Virus record (IMG/VR): IMGVR_UViG_3300024264_000077
Coordinates: 1 to 39,733 of that record
DNA length: 39,733 nucleotides
Reading direction: 5' to 3' (one strand)
Source: a virus
In this document: positions 8,430 through 15,736 of the stretch, one piece after another
How the letters are laid out: each line of letters begins with the position of its first letter
How positions within the stretch are numbered: the stretch's first letter is position 1
Notes under the pieces: generated by a model
Seen by the model: the letters and a program-made list of their open reading frames with translations, nothing else
Told to the model about the DNA's origin: nothing
The model's database searches: none
Position numbers and translations under genes: made by a program

Positions 8430-9335
8430 ATGGGAAAATTAACAACAAAAGAGTTAAAGGATGACAATCTAAAAGGTACTCAATGGATTGGTATTGTTGA
8501 AAATACCGAGGATGATATTTTTGAAGGTAGATGTCGAATTAGAGTTTTTGGTAAAATGGACCAGAGAGAAGATCCTGAGGATCCAAGTAGCGCTTATGTT
8601 ATGCCAACCGAATCTTTACCTTGGGCAAGGCCATCAGTTGCTTCATCTGGTGGAAGTAACACAGGGAGCGGTACGTTTTCAGTACCTAAACTCGGCACTA
8701 TATTAAGGATAACTTTTGATAACGGTAATTATTATTCACCTGTATACCATGAGTCACTATACCCCTCTGATGAGACTAAGGCGGAGGTAGAGGCAGCCTA
8801 TCCTAATTCACATGTATTAATATATGATACAGCATTCGGATTAACAGGAGATTTACAATCAGGTGATCCTGAAGTTACTAATGAAAGAGAAGGTGAACAT
8901 ATTAAAGTTTTCTTTACTGAGGAGAAGGGATTAATGATGGACTATACAACAACCGAAGGGCCAACTACTATTAATATAAAACCAGATAATTCAGTTGAAG
9001 TAATAAATGCAAACGGAGATACTATTGTAATGCTTAATGATGGTAACATTACATTTACACACTCTGCTCAGTTTACAATTAATAGTGGAGCTAATACTGA
9101 AATTAATTGTGAGGATGCAATAATTAATTGTACTAATACAGTTATAAATCATGCCTCATCTATTGAATTAGGTCAAGGTGCTACTGAAAAGGTAATATTA
9201 GGTGATACGTTTATGACTCTATTTAATAAACATACTCATATTGGGAACCTAGGCGCGCCTACATCCCCACCAACAGCAACCGGTAATGCAATGACTGCAA
9301 AAGAATTAAGTCAAAAGCAAGTTAAAACTCTATAA
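8430..9335 (+). CDS. Baseplate central spike, gp5/gpV-like, without lysozyme domain
   Basis: A 301-residue spike protein. The N-terminal OB-fold region (about 16-130) contains QWIGIVENTEDDIFEGRCRI and SVPKLGTILRITFDNGN, typical of gp5 and gpV. Residues about 175-265 are short beta repeats (INIKPDNSVEVINANGD; FTINSGANTEINCEDAIINC) forming a trimeric beta-helix. The C-terminus holds H268-T-H270 in KHTHIGNLGAPTSPP, like the HxH iron-binding tip motif of P2-type spikes. T4 gp5 (575 residues) has a lysozyme domain between OB-fold and helix; it is absent here. The gene follows the hub, as expected. It is sure as a spike; the metal site is inferred. Confidence 0.88.
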   Translation: MGKLTTKELKDDNLKGTQWIGIVENTEDDIFEGRCRIRVFGKMDQREDPEDPSSAYVMPTESLPWARPSVASSGGSNTGSGTFSVPKLGTILRITFDNGNYYSPVYHESLYPSDETKAEVEAAYPNSHVLIYDTAFGLTGDLQSGDPEVTNEREGEHIKVFFTEEKGLMMDYTTTEGPTTINIKPDNSVEVINANGDTIVMLNDGNITFTHSAQFTINSGANTEINCEDAIINCTNTVINHASSIELGQGATEKVILGDTFMTLFNKHTHIGNLGAPTSPPTATGNAMTAKELSQKQVKTL

Positions 9336-9343
9336 ATATATAA
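9335..9343 (+). promoter_or_regulatory. Candidate late promoter AATATATAA
   Basis: Begins at the last base of the spike stop codon; the overlapping TATAAATA (9331-9338) is identical to the T4 late consensus. It is 20 bases upstream of the small gene at 9364. Confidence 0.4.
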
Positions 9344-9363
9344 ATTAATAAAAATATAAAAAC

Positions 9364-9693
9364 ATGCCTCTAATAAAACCGGTATTAAACACCGCTATAG
9401 AAACAACATTAAACTCCGCACTTGCAGCTGCGTTAACAGATTTTGTTACGGTTATTAAAGCTGGGCCTAAAACTGGAAACGACGCCGAGGCTCTTAATCT
9501 AACGGCGGCTATAGTATCAGCATCCCTAGTATTTTCTAAAATAGCAGGCCCTGGTATTTCCACTGCCGTTGATGCTTACATAAGATCACAGACTATAATT
9601 ACACCACCAGGTCAAGTTGTTGCTACCGCAGGATCTCCTGCTGCACAAACGGGGGCAACCACCGCTCCATCACCACCGGCTATTATTACATAA
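9364..9693 (+). CDS. Small Ala-rich protein downstream of the spike, 109 aa
   Basis: Ala/Thr/Ile-rich. A helical N-terminal half (VLNTAIETTLNSALAAALTD) is followed by VDAYIRSQTIITPPGQVV and a Pro/Ala/Thr-rich end. Proteins of this size and style often follow the spike gene in contractile phages and are thought to be small virion components, but I cannot name a family. Two hydrophobic stretches are amphipathic rather than clear membrane spans. A spike-tip or hub accessory role is inferred from location only. Its G+C content is visibly higher than that of its neighbours. Confidence 0.7.
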   Translation: MPLIKPVLNTAIETTLNSALAAALTDFVTVIKAGPKTGNDAEALNLTAAIVSASLVFSKIAGPGISTAVDAYIRSQTIITPPGQVVATAGSPAAQTGATTAPSPPAIIT

Positions 9694-9711
9694 TCTTAAA
9701 CTATTTAGAAA

Positions 9712-9742
9712 CCTAGTGTATAATAATTAAATTTAGACTAGG
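9712..9742. repeat. Inverted repeat CCTAGT...ACTAGG before the S1-domain gene
   Basis: CCTAGT at 9712-9717 and ACTAGG at 9737-9742 form a perfect 6-bp inverted repeat around a 19-base A+T-rich centre containing TATAATAATTAAATTT. The candidate promoter AATATATAA begins 2 bases downstream. There is no T-run after it, so it does not look like an intrinsic terminator. An operator or chance pairing is possible. Confidence 0.3.
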
Positions 9743-9743
9743 T

Positions 9744-9752
9744 AATATATAA
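9744..9752 (+). promoter_or_regulatory. Candidate late promoter AATATATAA for the S1-domain gene
   Basis: Exact copy of the recurring 9-mer, 29 bases before the ATG at 9782, in the longest gap of this part of the window. A preceding inverted repeat and a second TATAATAA-like box (9719-9726) make this region look regulated. Confidence 0.45.
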
Positions 9753-9781
9753 TCTATAATAACCACTCTTAATAAAAAATA

Positions 9782-10954
9782 ATGATAGAACAAGAAATCA
9801 CAATACAATTAAGTGACGATCCATTTGACACTGTAACAAAAAAAGTAATGGTACCTAAAGGAACTAAGTTAATGTCTACAGAAGGCTATACTGATGATTT
9901 AATGAAACTTTACGAATTAGATGACATTGATGCTAAGAAATTGAAAATGTCAGAGGAAGCAAATAATTACATAACCCAAGGTGAGATTGTTTATATTAAA
10001 ACAGAAAAACAAATTATTGATGGTGAAGAAGAAGAAGTTAAGATTGAAGCTTTAGTTGATATATCTAAAAAAACTACTGCTGTTTGTATTTTACAAAAAG
10101 AAGATAAAGCAATAGTAGACCAATTAGAAGTTGGTATGATGGTGGATATAAAGGTTAAGAATTCTAAGCAAGGTACTTTATATGCTTCTATTAGCGATGC
10201 AATGGATGAAGTAAAAAGACAAGAAATCTACAACGCCATAGGAAATAAAACAGTTGGATTTACTGGTAAGGTTAAAGAACTTATTCATGGTGGATATTGG
10301 GTTGAAGTTGGTGGAGTTCAATGTTTTATGCCAGGTTCATTAGGAGGGTTAAATAAATTACCTAATTTTGAAGCTATCGTAGGTAAAGAATTAATTGTAA
10401 TGCCTATAACTTATTCTAAAGAAAAACAGACAATTGTTGTATCTCATAGAGAATATTTAAGAACAATGATTCCAACTACAGTAGAAAATCTTAGAGAAAA
10501 TATTAAAGAACATGTTACTGGTTTTGTAACAGGTACTACTAAGTTTGGTATATTTGCAGAGTTTAATGAATGTCTTACTGGTCTAATACCTAAAAATGAA
10601 TTGGATGAGGCTACTTTAAATAAATTTGAAAACAGAGATATTAAAGCAGGTGACGAAATTAATTTTTGGTCTAAGGAAATAATTTCAGATAAGAAAATCA
10701 TATTAAGCCAACTTGGCCCTAAGATTGATTTATGGGATGGTATAGATGAAAAATATAAACCTATGATGATCACAAAGGGTAAAGTAACTAAAGTAACTAA
10801 ATATGGTGCATTTGTGGAATTAGAAAAAGGTATTAGTGGTCTAATTCATAAAACTAAATTAAAAGATACCGAACTTTCTAAGGGCGATGAAATCGATGTT
10901 AAAATCGGTAGTGTTAATATAAGTGATCGTAAGATTACAATGAACATAGCATAA
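9782..10954 (+). CDS. Multi-S1-domain RNA-binding protein, 390 aa
   Basis: At least three S1-type OB-folds can be read. Roughly residues 157-225 hold FTGKVKELIHGGYWVEVGGV followed by FMPGSL. Residues 243-312 hold VTGFVTGTTKFGIFAEFNEC, LTGLIPKNEL, then KKIILSQ. Residues 328-390 hold KGKVTKVTKYGAFVELEKG, ISGLIHKTKL, then DRKITMNIA. A fourth, degenerate unit may lie at 65-145. This is the architecture of ribosomal protein S1 or related RNA-binding factors. Bacterial S1 has up to six domains, so this is a shortened relative. It has its own candidate promoter and sits between spike and wedge genes, where S1 proteins are not a standard part. I infer a role in phage mRNA translation or RNA protection. 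It could also be a virion or regulatory protein. Confidence 0.85.
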   Translation: MIEQEITIQLSDDPFDTVTKKVMVPKGTKLMSTEGYTDDLMKLYELDDIDAKKLKMSEEANNYITQGEIVYIKTEKQIIDGEEEEVKIEALVDISKKTTAVCILQKEDKAIVDQLEVGMMVDIKVKNSKQGTLYASISDAMDEVKRQEIYNAIGNKTVGFTGKVKELIHGGYWVEVGGVQCFMPGSLGGLNKLPNFEAIVGKELIVMPITYSKEKQTIVVSHREYLRTMIPTTVENLRENIKEHVTGFVTGTTKFGIFAEFNECLTGLIPKNELDEATLNKFENRDIKAGDEINFWSKEIISDKKIILSQLGPKIDLWDGIDEKYKPMMITKGKVTKVTKYGAFVELEKGISGLIHKTKLKDTELSKGDEIDVKIGSVNISDRKITMNIA

Positions 10955-10960
10955 CCGCAA

Positions 10961-10991
10961 TCCTGGTTTGGAATATATAAACAAATCAGGA
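10961..10991. repeat. Inverted repeat flanking AATATATAA before amidoligase-like gene
   Basis: TCCTGGTTTG (10961-10970) and CAAATCAGGA (10982-10991) are complementary over 10 positions with one G-T pair, around an 11-base centre that contains the candidate promoter. As RNA it would be a stable hairpin ending 5 bases before the ATG. No T-run follows, so a terminator is unlikely; an operator or processing site is more plausible. Confidence 0.4.
10972..10980 (+). promoter_or_regulatory. Candidate late promoter AATATATAA for the amidoligase-like gene
   Basis: Exact recurring 9-mer, followed by ACAAA, 16 bases before the start at 10997. It lies in the centre of a 10-bp inverted repeat. Confidence 0.45.
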
Positions 10992-10996
10992 TAACT

Positions 10997-12295
10997 ATGT
11001 ATTCTAACGAACAACTTAATGCTATACATTCTTCAAAGGTAGGTTTTGAATTTGAGTTCTTTTCAAATGAAAATCTTGATCTTACAAAGGATAGTTTAGC
11101 TCAGACTTTAAACAAAGCAATCAGGGTAGAAGAAAAGGCCCATAGCGATTTTACGCCTACTGAAAATACCTTTAAATTGGAACCAGATAATTCCGGTGGT
11201 ACTGGAATGATTGAGTTAGTAACTGGACCATTACCATTTGTTGAGGCCAAAATAATTATGGCTAAAACCTTAAAATGGATTAGAGAAAATGGAAAGACTA
11301 ATGAAAGATGCTCTATTCATATTAACCTTGCGTTTGATGGAAAGAAGCTAGGGCCAATTGTTAATATGTCTAACTTAGATGTAGGTAAATTCGTACTTAA
11401 CTTTGATGAGAATAAAGTATATGAAGCTTTTCCAAATAGGAGAGATTCTGTTTATGCAAAATCTATAAAGTTTATTGTACCGTTAAGTGGGATGACACAA
11501 CCTTCTCCAGAAAAAAATCTTTGGAAAAACTATATGTTTGTCAAAGAGAAGTATTATGGAATTAATTTTGAGAAGCTACAAAAAGGCTATATTGAATTTA
11601 GATATCTTGGTGGGGCCGATTATGAAAAGAAGTATTCTACAATACTCTCAATGACCGAGCATTTCATTACTTCATTATATGAAACTTTAGTTAATCCACA
11701 ATATAATGAAACTGACCTAAAGGTTTTAGATAAGATTTTAGAAAAACATAAAACTGTTATAGAATCTTATCGAACATATTCTTCGTTTAAAGAAAAATTT
11801 CCTAAAATACATTTAATGATTGATCTACAAACATATGATCAAATTGTTGAAATGTATTATCCTAAAATTAGAGAAAAGATTTTTGATTTAATTACAAGAG
11901 CTGGATTAGATGAAGGTTTAGTTAATTATGATGCTGATACTGGTAGGATACAATTAAAAGATGCTAAGTTAATGAGATGTTTTGAAATAAACGGAATTGA
12001 TATTGTTGATTCGGTTATTCAAGGTAACATTATTAATTGTGACGTCTTCAGTTGTGATTTAAAAAATTCATCAATATTTGAATCTAATCTTTTTGGTGCC
12101 ACTGTTGCTGAAGGCTCAAAAATAGAAGAATCATATGTCAGTAGAAATGTAATTTGTCAAGATAGTTATGTATTTGGTAAAAAGGGAGTTTTTAGTGGAG
12201 AAATGGAAGGTGGTATTTTTAGACATGGTCGTGCTACTGGTCTCGCAAGATTTAGTGATAGTACTGAAGTAATAGAAATAGAAAAAATTAAATAA
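10997..12295 (+). CDS. Amidoligase-like enzyme fused to a C-terminal beta-solenoid
   Basis: Residues about 10-300 resemble the phage/bacterial amidoligase family, a carboxylate-amine ligase group with a glutamine-synthetase-like fold. KVGFEFEFFS (14-23) has the opening acidic pair. EPDNSGGTGMIELVTGP, ERCSIHINLAF and GYIEFRYLGG follow in the expected order, giving the Glu, His and Arg residues of an ATP/metal site. From about residue 320 the protein changes to short hydrophobic repeats (INGIDIVDSVIQGNIINCDV; CDLKNSSIFESNLFGATV) typical of a left-handed or pentapeptide-like beta-solenoid. Known family members are predicted to form amide bonds on peptides, proteins or glycans; the substrate here is unknown. 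The gene ends 4 bases before the next start, within the baseplate cluster. A virion-bound modifying enzyme is my inference. Confidence 0.72.
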   Translation: MYSNEQLNAIHSSKVGFEFEFFSNENLDLTKDSLAQTLNKAIRVEEKAHSDFTPTENTFKLEPDNSGGTGMIELVTGPLPFVEAKIIMAKTLKWIRENGKTNERCSIHINLAFDGKKLGPIVNMSNLDVGKFVLNFDENKVYEAFPNRRDSVYAKSIKFIVPLSGMTQPSPEKNLWKNYMFVKEKYYGINFEKLQKGYIEFRYLGGADYEKKYSTILSMTEHFITSLYETLVNPQYNETDLKVLDKILEKHKTVIESYRTYSSFKEKFPKIHLMIDLQTYDQIVEMYYPKIREKIFDLITRAGLDEGLVNYDADTGRIQLKDAKLMRCFEINGIDIVDSVIQGNIINCDVFSCDLKNSSIFESNLFGATVAEGSKIEESYVSRNVICQDSYVFGKKGVFSGEMEGGIFRHGRATGLARFSDSTEVIEIEKIK

Positions 12296-12299
12296 AGAT

Positions 12300-13166
12300 A
12301 TGGCTAGGAATAAAAGTTGGTGCAACCCAGATTCACAAGAATGTTTAGATGCACTCATAAAAGAAATTAATGATGATCTAACTGTAGGTTGTCAAATACC
12401 TTTTACAGTACCTAAAAAAGAATTAGCCCATATCATAAGTAGGGCAAAAGATTATTTTTATAAAATATATGAAGATAGTGTTGAAGAAATGTTCATTGCA
12501 TTACCTGCTACTGCTTGGGGTGAATCCGCATTTCGCCAAGGCATAAGTCATAATGACCAAACTGGTACTAATTCTAATAAGCTAACCGAGAAAGACGTTA
12601 ATAATCCTAGAGGAGTTGTAAAAATGCCACCAACGGTTTGGGCTGTTAATAATGTATTCCAAATAAATGGTTTTTCTGGTGAAGATGGTGGATTTGGAAG
12701 TAATTCATTTTCTGCTGGTGATGCTGATTTTTCATTAGATAAATTTATATACTCTGATGTGTATGGTGCTGGTCTTGGTTCTGAAGAATTAATGTATTAT
12801 GTTATTAATGCTAAATATGTTGACAATGCAAGGCAAGCATTACAAGCACAGATCTCGTATAATTATAATAGGCTTACTAAGAAATTTAGATTTATGGGTG
12901 AATTACCTAAACAAGGCGCATGTATATTTCAGGTTTATAATACTATTCCTGATTGTGATCTTTTTCAAGATGAGGCTTTTATCCGATATGTTATTGGTAT
13001 GGCTAAGATTCAACTATCTAGAATATTAGGTACATTCCAATTTAACTTACCTGGTAATATTACTATTAATTATGATTTAATATCAGGTGAAGGGAGAGAA
13101 GAAGTAGATGCTGTGGTCGAAGAAATTAAAGGTGATGAAGGTGTTGATTATTTTTTCACAGGATAA
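12300..13166 (+). CDS. Virion structural protein (neck- or baseplate-type), 288 aa
   Basis: Co-transcribed with the amidoligase-like gene (4-base gap). The N-terminal 130 residues contain CNPDSQECLDALIKEIND and a helical stretch, then Gly/Ser-rich loops. The C-terminal 90 residues (GELPKQGACIFQVYNTIPDC, then AKIQLSRILGTFQFNLPGNI and INYDLISGEGREEV) match a layout I associate with T4-like neck or structural proteins of marine phages: a long helix, a Leu-Pro-Gly turn, then a charged helix. I cannot assign it to a specific T4 gene. Its place just before gp25 is compatible with either neck or wedge. Confidence 0.7.
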   Translation: MARNKSWCNPDSQECLDALIKEINDDLTVGCQIPFTVPKKELAHIISRAKDYFYKIYEDSVEEMFIALPATAWGESAFRQGISHNDQTGTNSNKLTEKDVNNPRGVVKMPPTVWAVNNVFQINGFSGEDGGFGSNSFSAGDADFSLDKFIYSDVYGAGLGSEELMYYVINAKYVDNARQALQAQISYNYNRLTKKFRFMGELPKQGACIFQVYNTIPDCDLFQDEAFIRYVIGMAKIQLSRILGTFQFNLPGNITINYDLISGEGREEVDAVVEEIKGDEGVDYFFTG

Positions 13167-13194
13167 TTATAATCTAAGACCCTCAAAAAATGTA

Positions 13195-13221
13195 GAGAAT
13201 ATATAATAAAAGAATATTCTC
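13195..13221. repeat. Inverted repeat GAGAATAT...ATATTCTC at the gp25-like start
   Basis: A perfect 8-bp inverted repeat (13195-13202 and 13214-13221) with an 11-base centre ends one base before the ATG at 13223. The left arm overlaps the candidate promoter AATATATAA. If the whole element is transcribed, the hairpin would cover the ribosome-landing region. If transcription starts inside it, it acts only as DNA. Confidence 0.4.
13198..13206 (+). promoter_or_regulatory. Candidate late promoter AATATATAA for the wedge operon
   Basis: Exact recurring 9-mer followed by TAAAAG, 16 bases before the gp25-like start and the first such motif before a long run of wedge and fibre genes. Confidence 0.45.
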
Positions 13222-13222
13222 A

Positions 13223-13588
13223 ATGATTAAGGAAATATACAGTAGAGACATAGAAGCACCGAAGTACAATAACGATGTAATTGAGGTGACAGATAAATTA
13301 CAGCAACTTATTCTTAAGATAGAGAATTGTTTGTTTACAAGGCAAGGTGATGTGCTAGGTTCTCCTAATATGGGGTGTAATTTAGATGATCTTGTCTTTT
13401 CTTTAGTATTAAATGAATCTGTTATTGCACAGAAAATTAGTAGTCAGATTCAAACATATTGCTTAAACAGCAGCAGCAGTGCATTCGGCATAGATGTAAG
13501 AGTACAATTTTACAGCTTAGTTGATAGGAGCGGTTGTTTAGTTGATATTTTTGTAAACGAAGAAAGAGTCATTGGGGCTTTGTTTTAA
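13223..13588 (+). CDS. Baseplate wedge protein, gp25-like
   Basis: A 121-residue protein matching T4 gp25 and related sheath-initiator proteins in size (132 in T4) and pattern. An N-terminal helix (DKLQQLILKIENCLFTRQGD) leads into VLGSPNMGCNLDDLVF, the conserved section where gp25 proteins carry a Gly-rich turn and a following helix. Beta strands at the end (FGIDVRVQFYSLVDRSG and VDIFVNEERVIG) complete the fold. It is followed 19 bases later by the gp6-like gene, the usual partner. Role: the wedge piece that nucleates the sheath. Confidence 0.85.
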   Translation: MIKEIYSRDIEAPKYNNDVIEVTDKLQQLILKIENCLFTRQGDVLGSPNMGCNLDDLVFSLVLNESVIAQKISSQIQTYCLNSSSSAFGIDVRVQFYSLVDRSGCLVDIFVNEERVIGALF

Positions 13589-13607
13589 AATAAAAATAAA
13601 ATAGTTA

Positions 13608-15464
13608 ATGTCATTTTTTAGTAAAACCAGAATTAAAGCAACAGAGTTGTTCTTTGATGCATTTCAATATCTACAACGTCAATATGACCAGGCAGGAGAG
13701 GTGTTTACACCAGCATCACCATTTGGACAAATCCTTACTGTTGTCGCTAATCTAGGAGAGCTTATTTTATTTTATATCGAATCAGTTGCAACTGAGCTTA
13801 ATATTAGTAGGGCAAGAAACATAGAATCTATTTATGGTTTATCAAGATTAACTGGACATGATCCTACTAGAGGAATATCTGCACAAGGGGTTATAGGATT
13901 AAGATTAAATACTTCAGCTGCATCATTAGTAAACGGTGATTATTTACAAATATTAAATTATGCACCTTTAGAAATAGGACAAAATAGCTTAACTTATTTT
14001 ATAAAATTTGATAGTGATTATATAAGATTAGAAAAAACATCAAGGCAGTTTGTTAATGTTGAGCTTATACAAGGTAAGAGAGAAGACCAAACGTTTACTG
14101 GAACTGGGCTTGATTTACAAAGTTATAACTTAACTACAAAGGATCCTACTGATCAATATATGGTTGATGTCCATGTAGATGGTAAGTTATGGAAAAAGGT
14201 TAATTCATTATATGATATGAATAACGGTGAAGAATGTGTTATGATTAAAACTAGTGTTAACGGTGGGTTAACTTGTTTCTTTGGAAACCAACAGTTTGGT
14301 CAACCGCCTGCGCTAGGATCTATTATTAAAGTTACTTATGTAAAGACTCGAGGTTCAGCTGGGAACATAGGAGGTAAAAATTTAGATTTAAAATTTTTAG
14401 AGCCAGCTACTGATTCTACTGGGGAAGATGTAGATATGAATGCTGTTTTATCTTTAAATATTGTTAGAAATCCTATGTTTGGATCTGATAGTGAAGATCC
14501 TTCATTCACTAGATTAATCGCCCCATATCAAAGTAATTCTTTTGTATTAGCTAATCCAAACAATTATATTTACTATTTAAGTAAGTATGATTTCTTTTCA
14601 TTCGTGGATGCATATAATACAAAAGATGATCAATACCTAGATGATGATAATATAATATACTTATTTCTTATACCAGACATCGCTAAAAAGATAACAAGTG
14701 ACAAAGATTATTTTACCGTTCCTGTTGATGAATTTTCAATGACTGCCGACGAAAAAGAAATGGTATATGAAATTTTAAATGAAAGCGGTAGACAAATAGT
14801 TACTGCTGAGGTTAGAATTAATGATCCTATAATTAAAAGATATTCATTAAATGTTGTAATACGATATGTTGAAGGATTTGATAAAGATGAAATGCATGCT
14901 TCAATAAGAGAACAACTTAGTACTTACTTCATATACATTAATAGAAGAGATAGAATCCCAAGATCAGATTTAATTTCAATAATTGAAAATGTAGACGGTG
15001 TTGATTCTGTAAATGTATTTTTTATATCTGAGGCTAATGAAAAAGCAATAGCTGATGGATTTTATGAGGTACCTGTTTATGGTGTAGACCCAGTCACAGA
15101 CCAAAAGGTATTAATAGAAACTAAAAAAGTAGAAATTAAAGAAGGTGAAGATCCGCAAATAGGTTTGGATGAATTTGGCGATGTTGTAATTGGACCAGAA
15201 GATCTTGCTATTATAAGAGGCGGTTGGGATGACAGAAATGGTACATTCTATGAAGTAACTCCTAATAAGAGCGCAGTAAGTTCTCTTAACATATTCTTTA
15301 AAGGTACTATTCCAAATAACCTTTATAATAAAACTCAACAATCTAAGTTTCAAGATTTAAAAAGAACACGAGGGACGACGATTGCAACATCAGGAAATTC
15401 AAGAAGTACAAACACTGGAAGGTTAAAAGATAACCCTACATTAAAAGCAATACAAGGAAAGTAA
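13608..15464 (+). CDS. Baseplate wedge protein, gp6/gpJ-like
   Basis: A 618-residue protein next to gp25, as in most contractile phages. The N-terminal part (ATELFFDAFQYLQRQYDQAG, NLGELILFYIESVATELNIS) has the amphipathic helices of the gp6 family. The middle reads ARNIESIYGLSRLTGHDPTR, a hallmark region where gpJ/gp6 proteins place an early helix, followed by a beta-sandwich. Near residues 420-470, YSLNVVIRYVEGFDKDEMHA, LSTYFIYINRRDRIPRSDLI and ENVDGVDSVNVFF match the C-terminal domains that form the wedge dimer ring. T4 gp6 is 660 residues. The last 60 residues are basic and low complexity. Confidence 0.87.
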   Translation: MSFFSKTRIKATELFFDAFQYLQRQYDQAGEVFTPASPFGQILTVVANLGELILFYIESVATELNISRARNIESIYGLSRLTGHDPTRGISAQGVIGLRLNTSAASLVNGDYLQILNYAPLEIGQNSLTYFIKFDSDYIRLEKTSRQFVNVELIQGKREDQTFTGTGLDLQSYNLTTKDPTDQYMVDVHVDGKLWKKVNSLYDMNNGEECVMIKTSVNGGLTCFFGNQQFGQPPALGSIIKVTYVKTRGSAGNIGGKNLDLKFLEPATDSTGEDVDMNAVLSLNIVRNPMFGSDSEDPSFTRLIAPYQSNSFVLANPNNYIYYLSKYDFFSFVDAYNTKDDQYLDDDNIIYLFLIPDIAKKITSDKDYFTVPVDEFSMTADEKEMVYEILNESGRQIVTAEVRINDPIIKRYSLNVVIRYVEGFDKDEMHASIREQLSTYFIYINRRDRIPRSDLISIIENVDGVDSVNVFFISEANEKAIADGFYEVPVYGVDPVTDQKVLIETKKVEIKEGEDPQIGLDEFGDVVIGPEDLAIIRGGWDDRNGTFYEVTPNKSAVSSLNIFFKGTIPNNLYNKTQQSKFQDLKRTRGTTIATSGNSRSTNTGRLKDNPTLKAIQGK

Positions 15465-15465
15465 T

Positions 15466-15735
15466 ATGAATAAATTTACAGAGAGAAGAACAGGTATGCC
15501 TAGTGTTTATAAAGCCACTTACGAAAATGGATGGGAATTAAAAAACTTAGGTAACGACTATAATGAAAATTTAATGATAAATTCATTTTCTAATTATATG
15601 TTTAGGAATGGAAGACTTGGTACTTTTATAGATTCATACTTAAAACCTATTATGACATTCTGGATTAATAAGGTAAAGTACCTAAGAATTTATTATAACT
15701 TTGGTGTACCAAAAGACTATCAAAAAATAAATTAA
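15466..15735 (+). CDS. Small wedge-cluster protein, 89 aa, unknown
   Basis: It lies between the gp6-like and the 1096-residue wedge genes with 1-base gaps on both sides, so it is surely translated with them. It is rich in Asn, Tyr and aromatic residues (SNYMFRNGRLGTFIDSYLKP, then KYLRIYYNFGVPKDY). I do not recognise it. The tight location suggests a small wedge subunit. Confidence 0.7.
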   Translation: MNKFTERRTGMPSVYKATYENGWELKNLGNDYNENLMINSFSNYMFRNGRLGTFIDSYLKPIMTFWINKVKYLRIYYNFGVPKDYQKIN

Positions 15736-15736
15736 G

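Noticed and set aside
8488-8706. 72-codon + strand frame inside the spike gene
   Set aside because: Out of frame within a well-supported OB-fold region; no start signal and no recognisable content.
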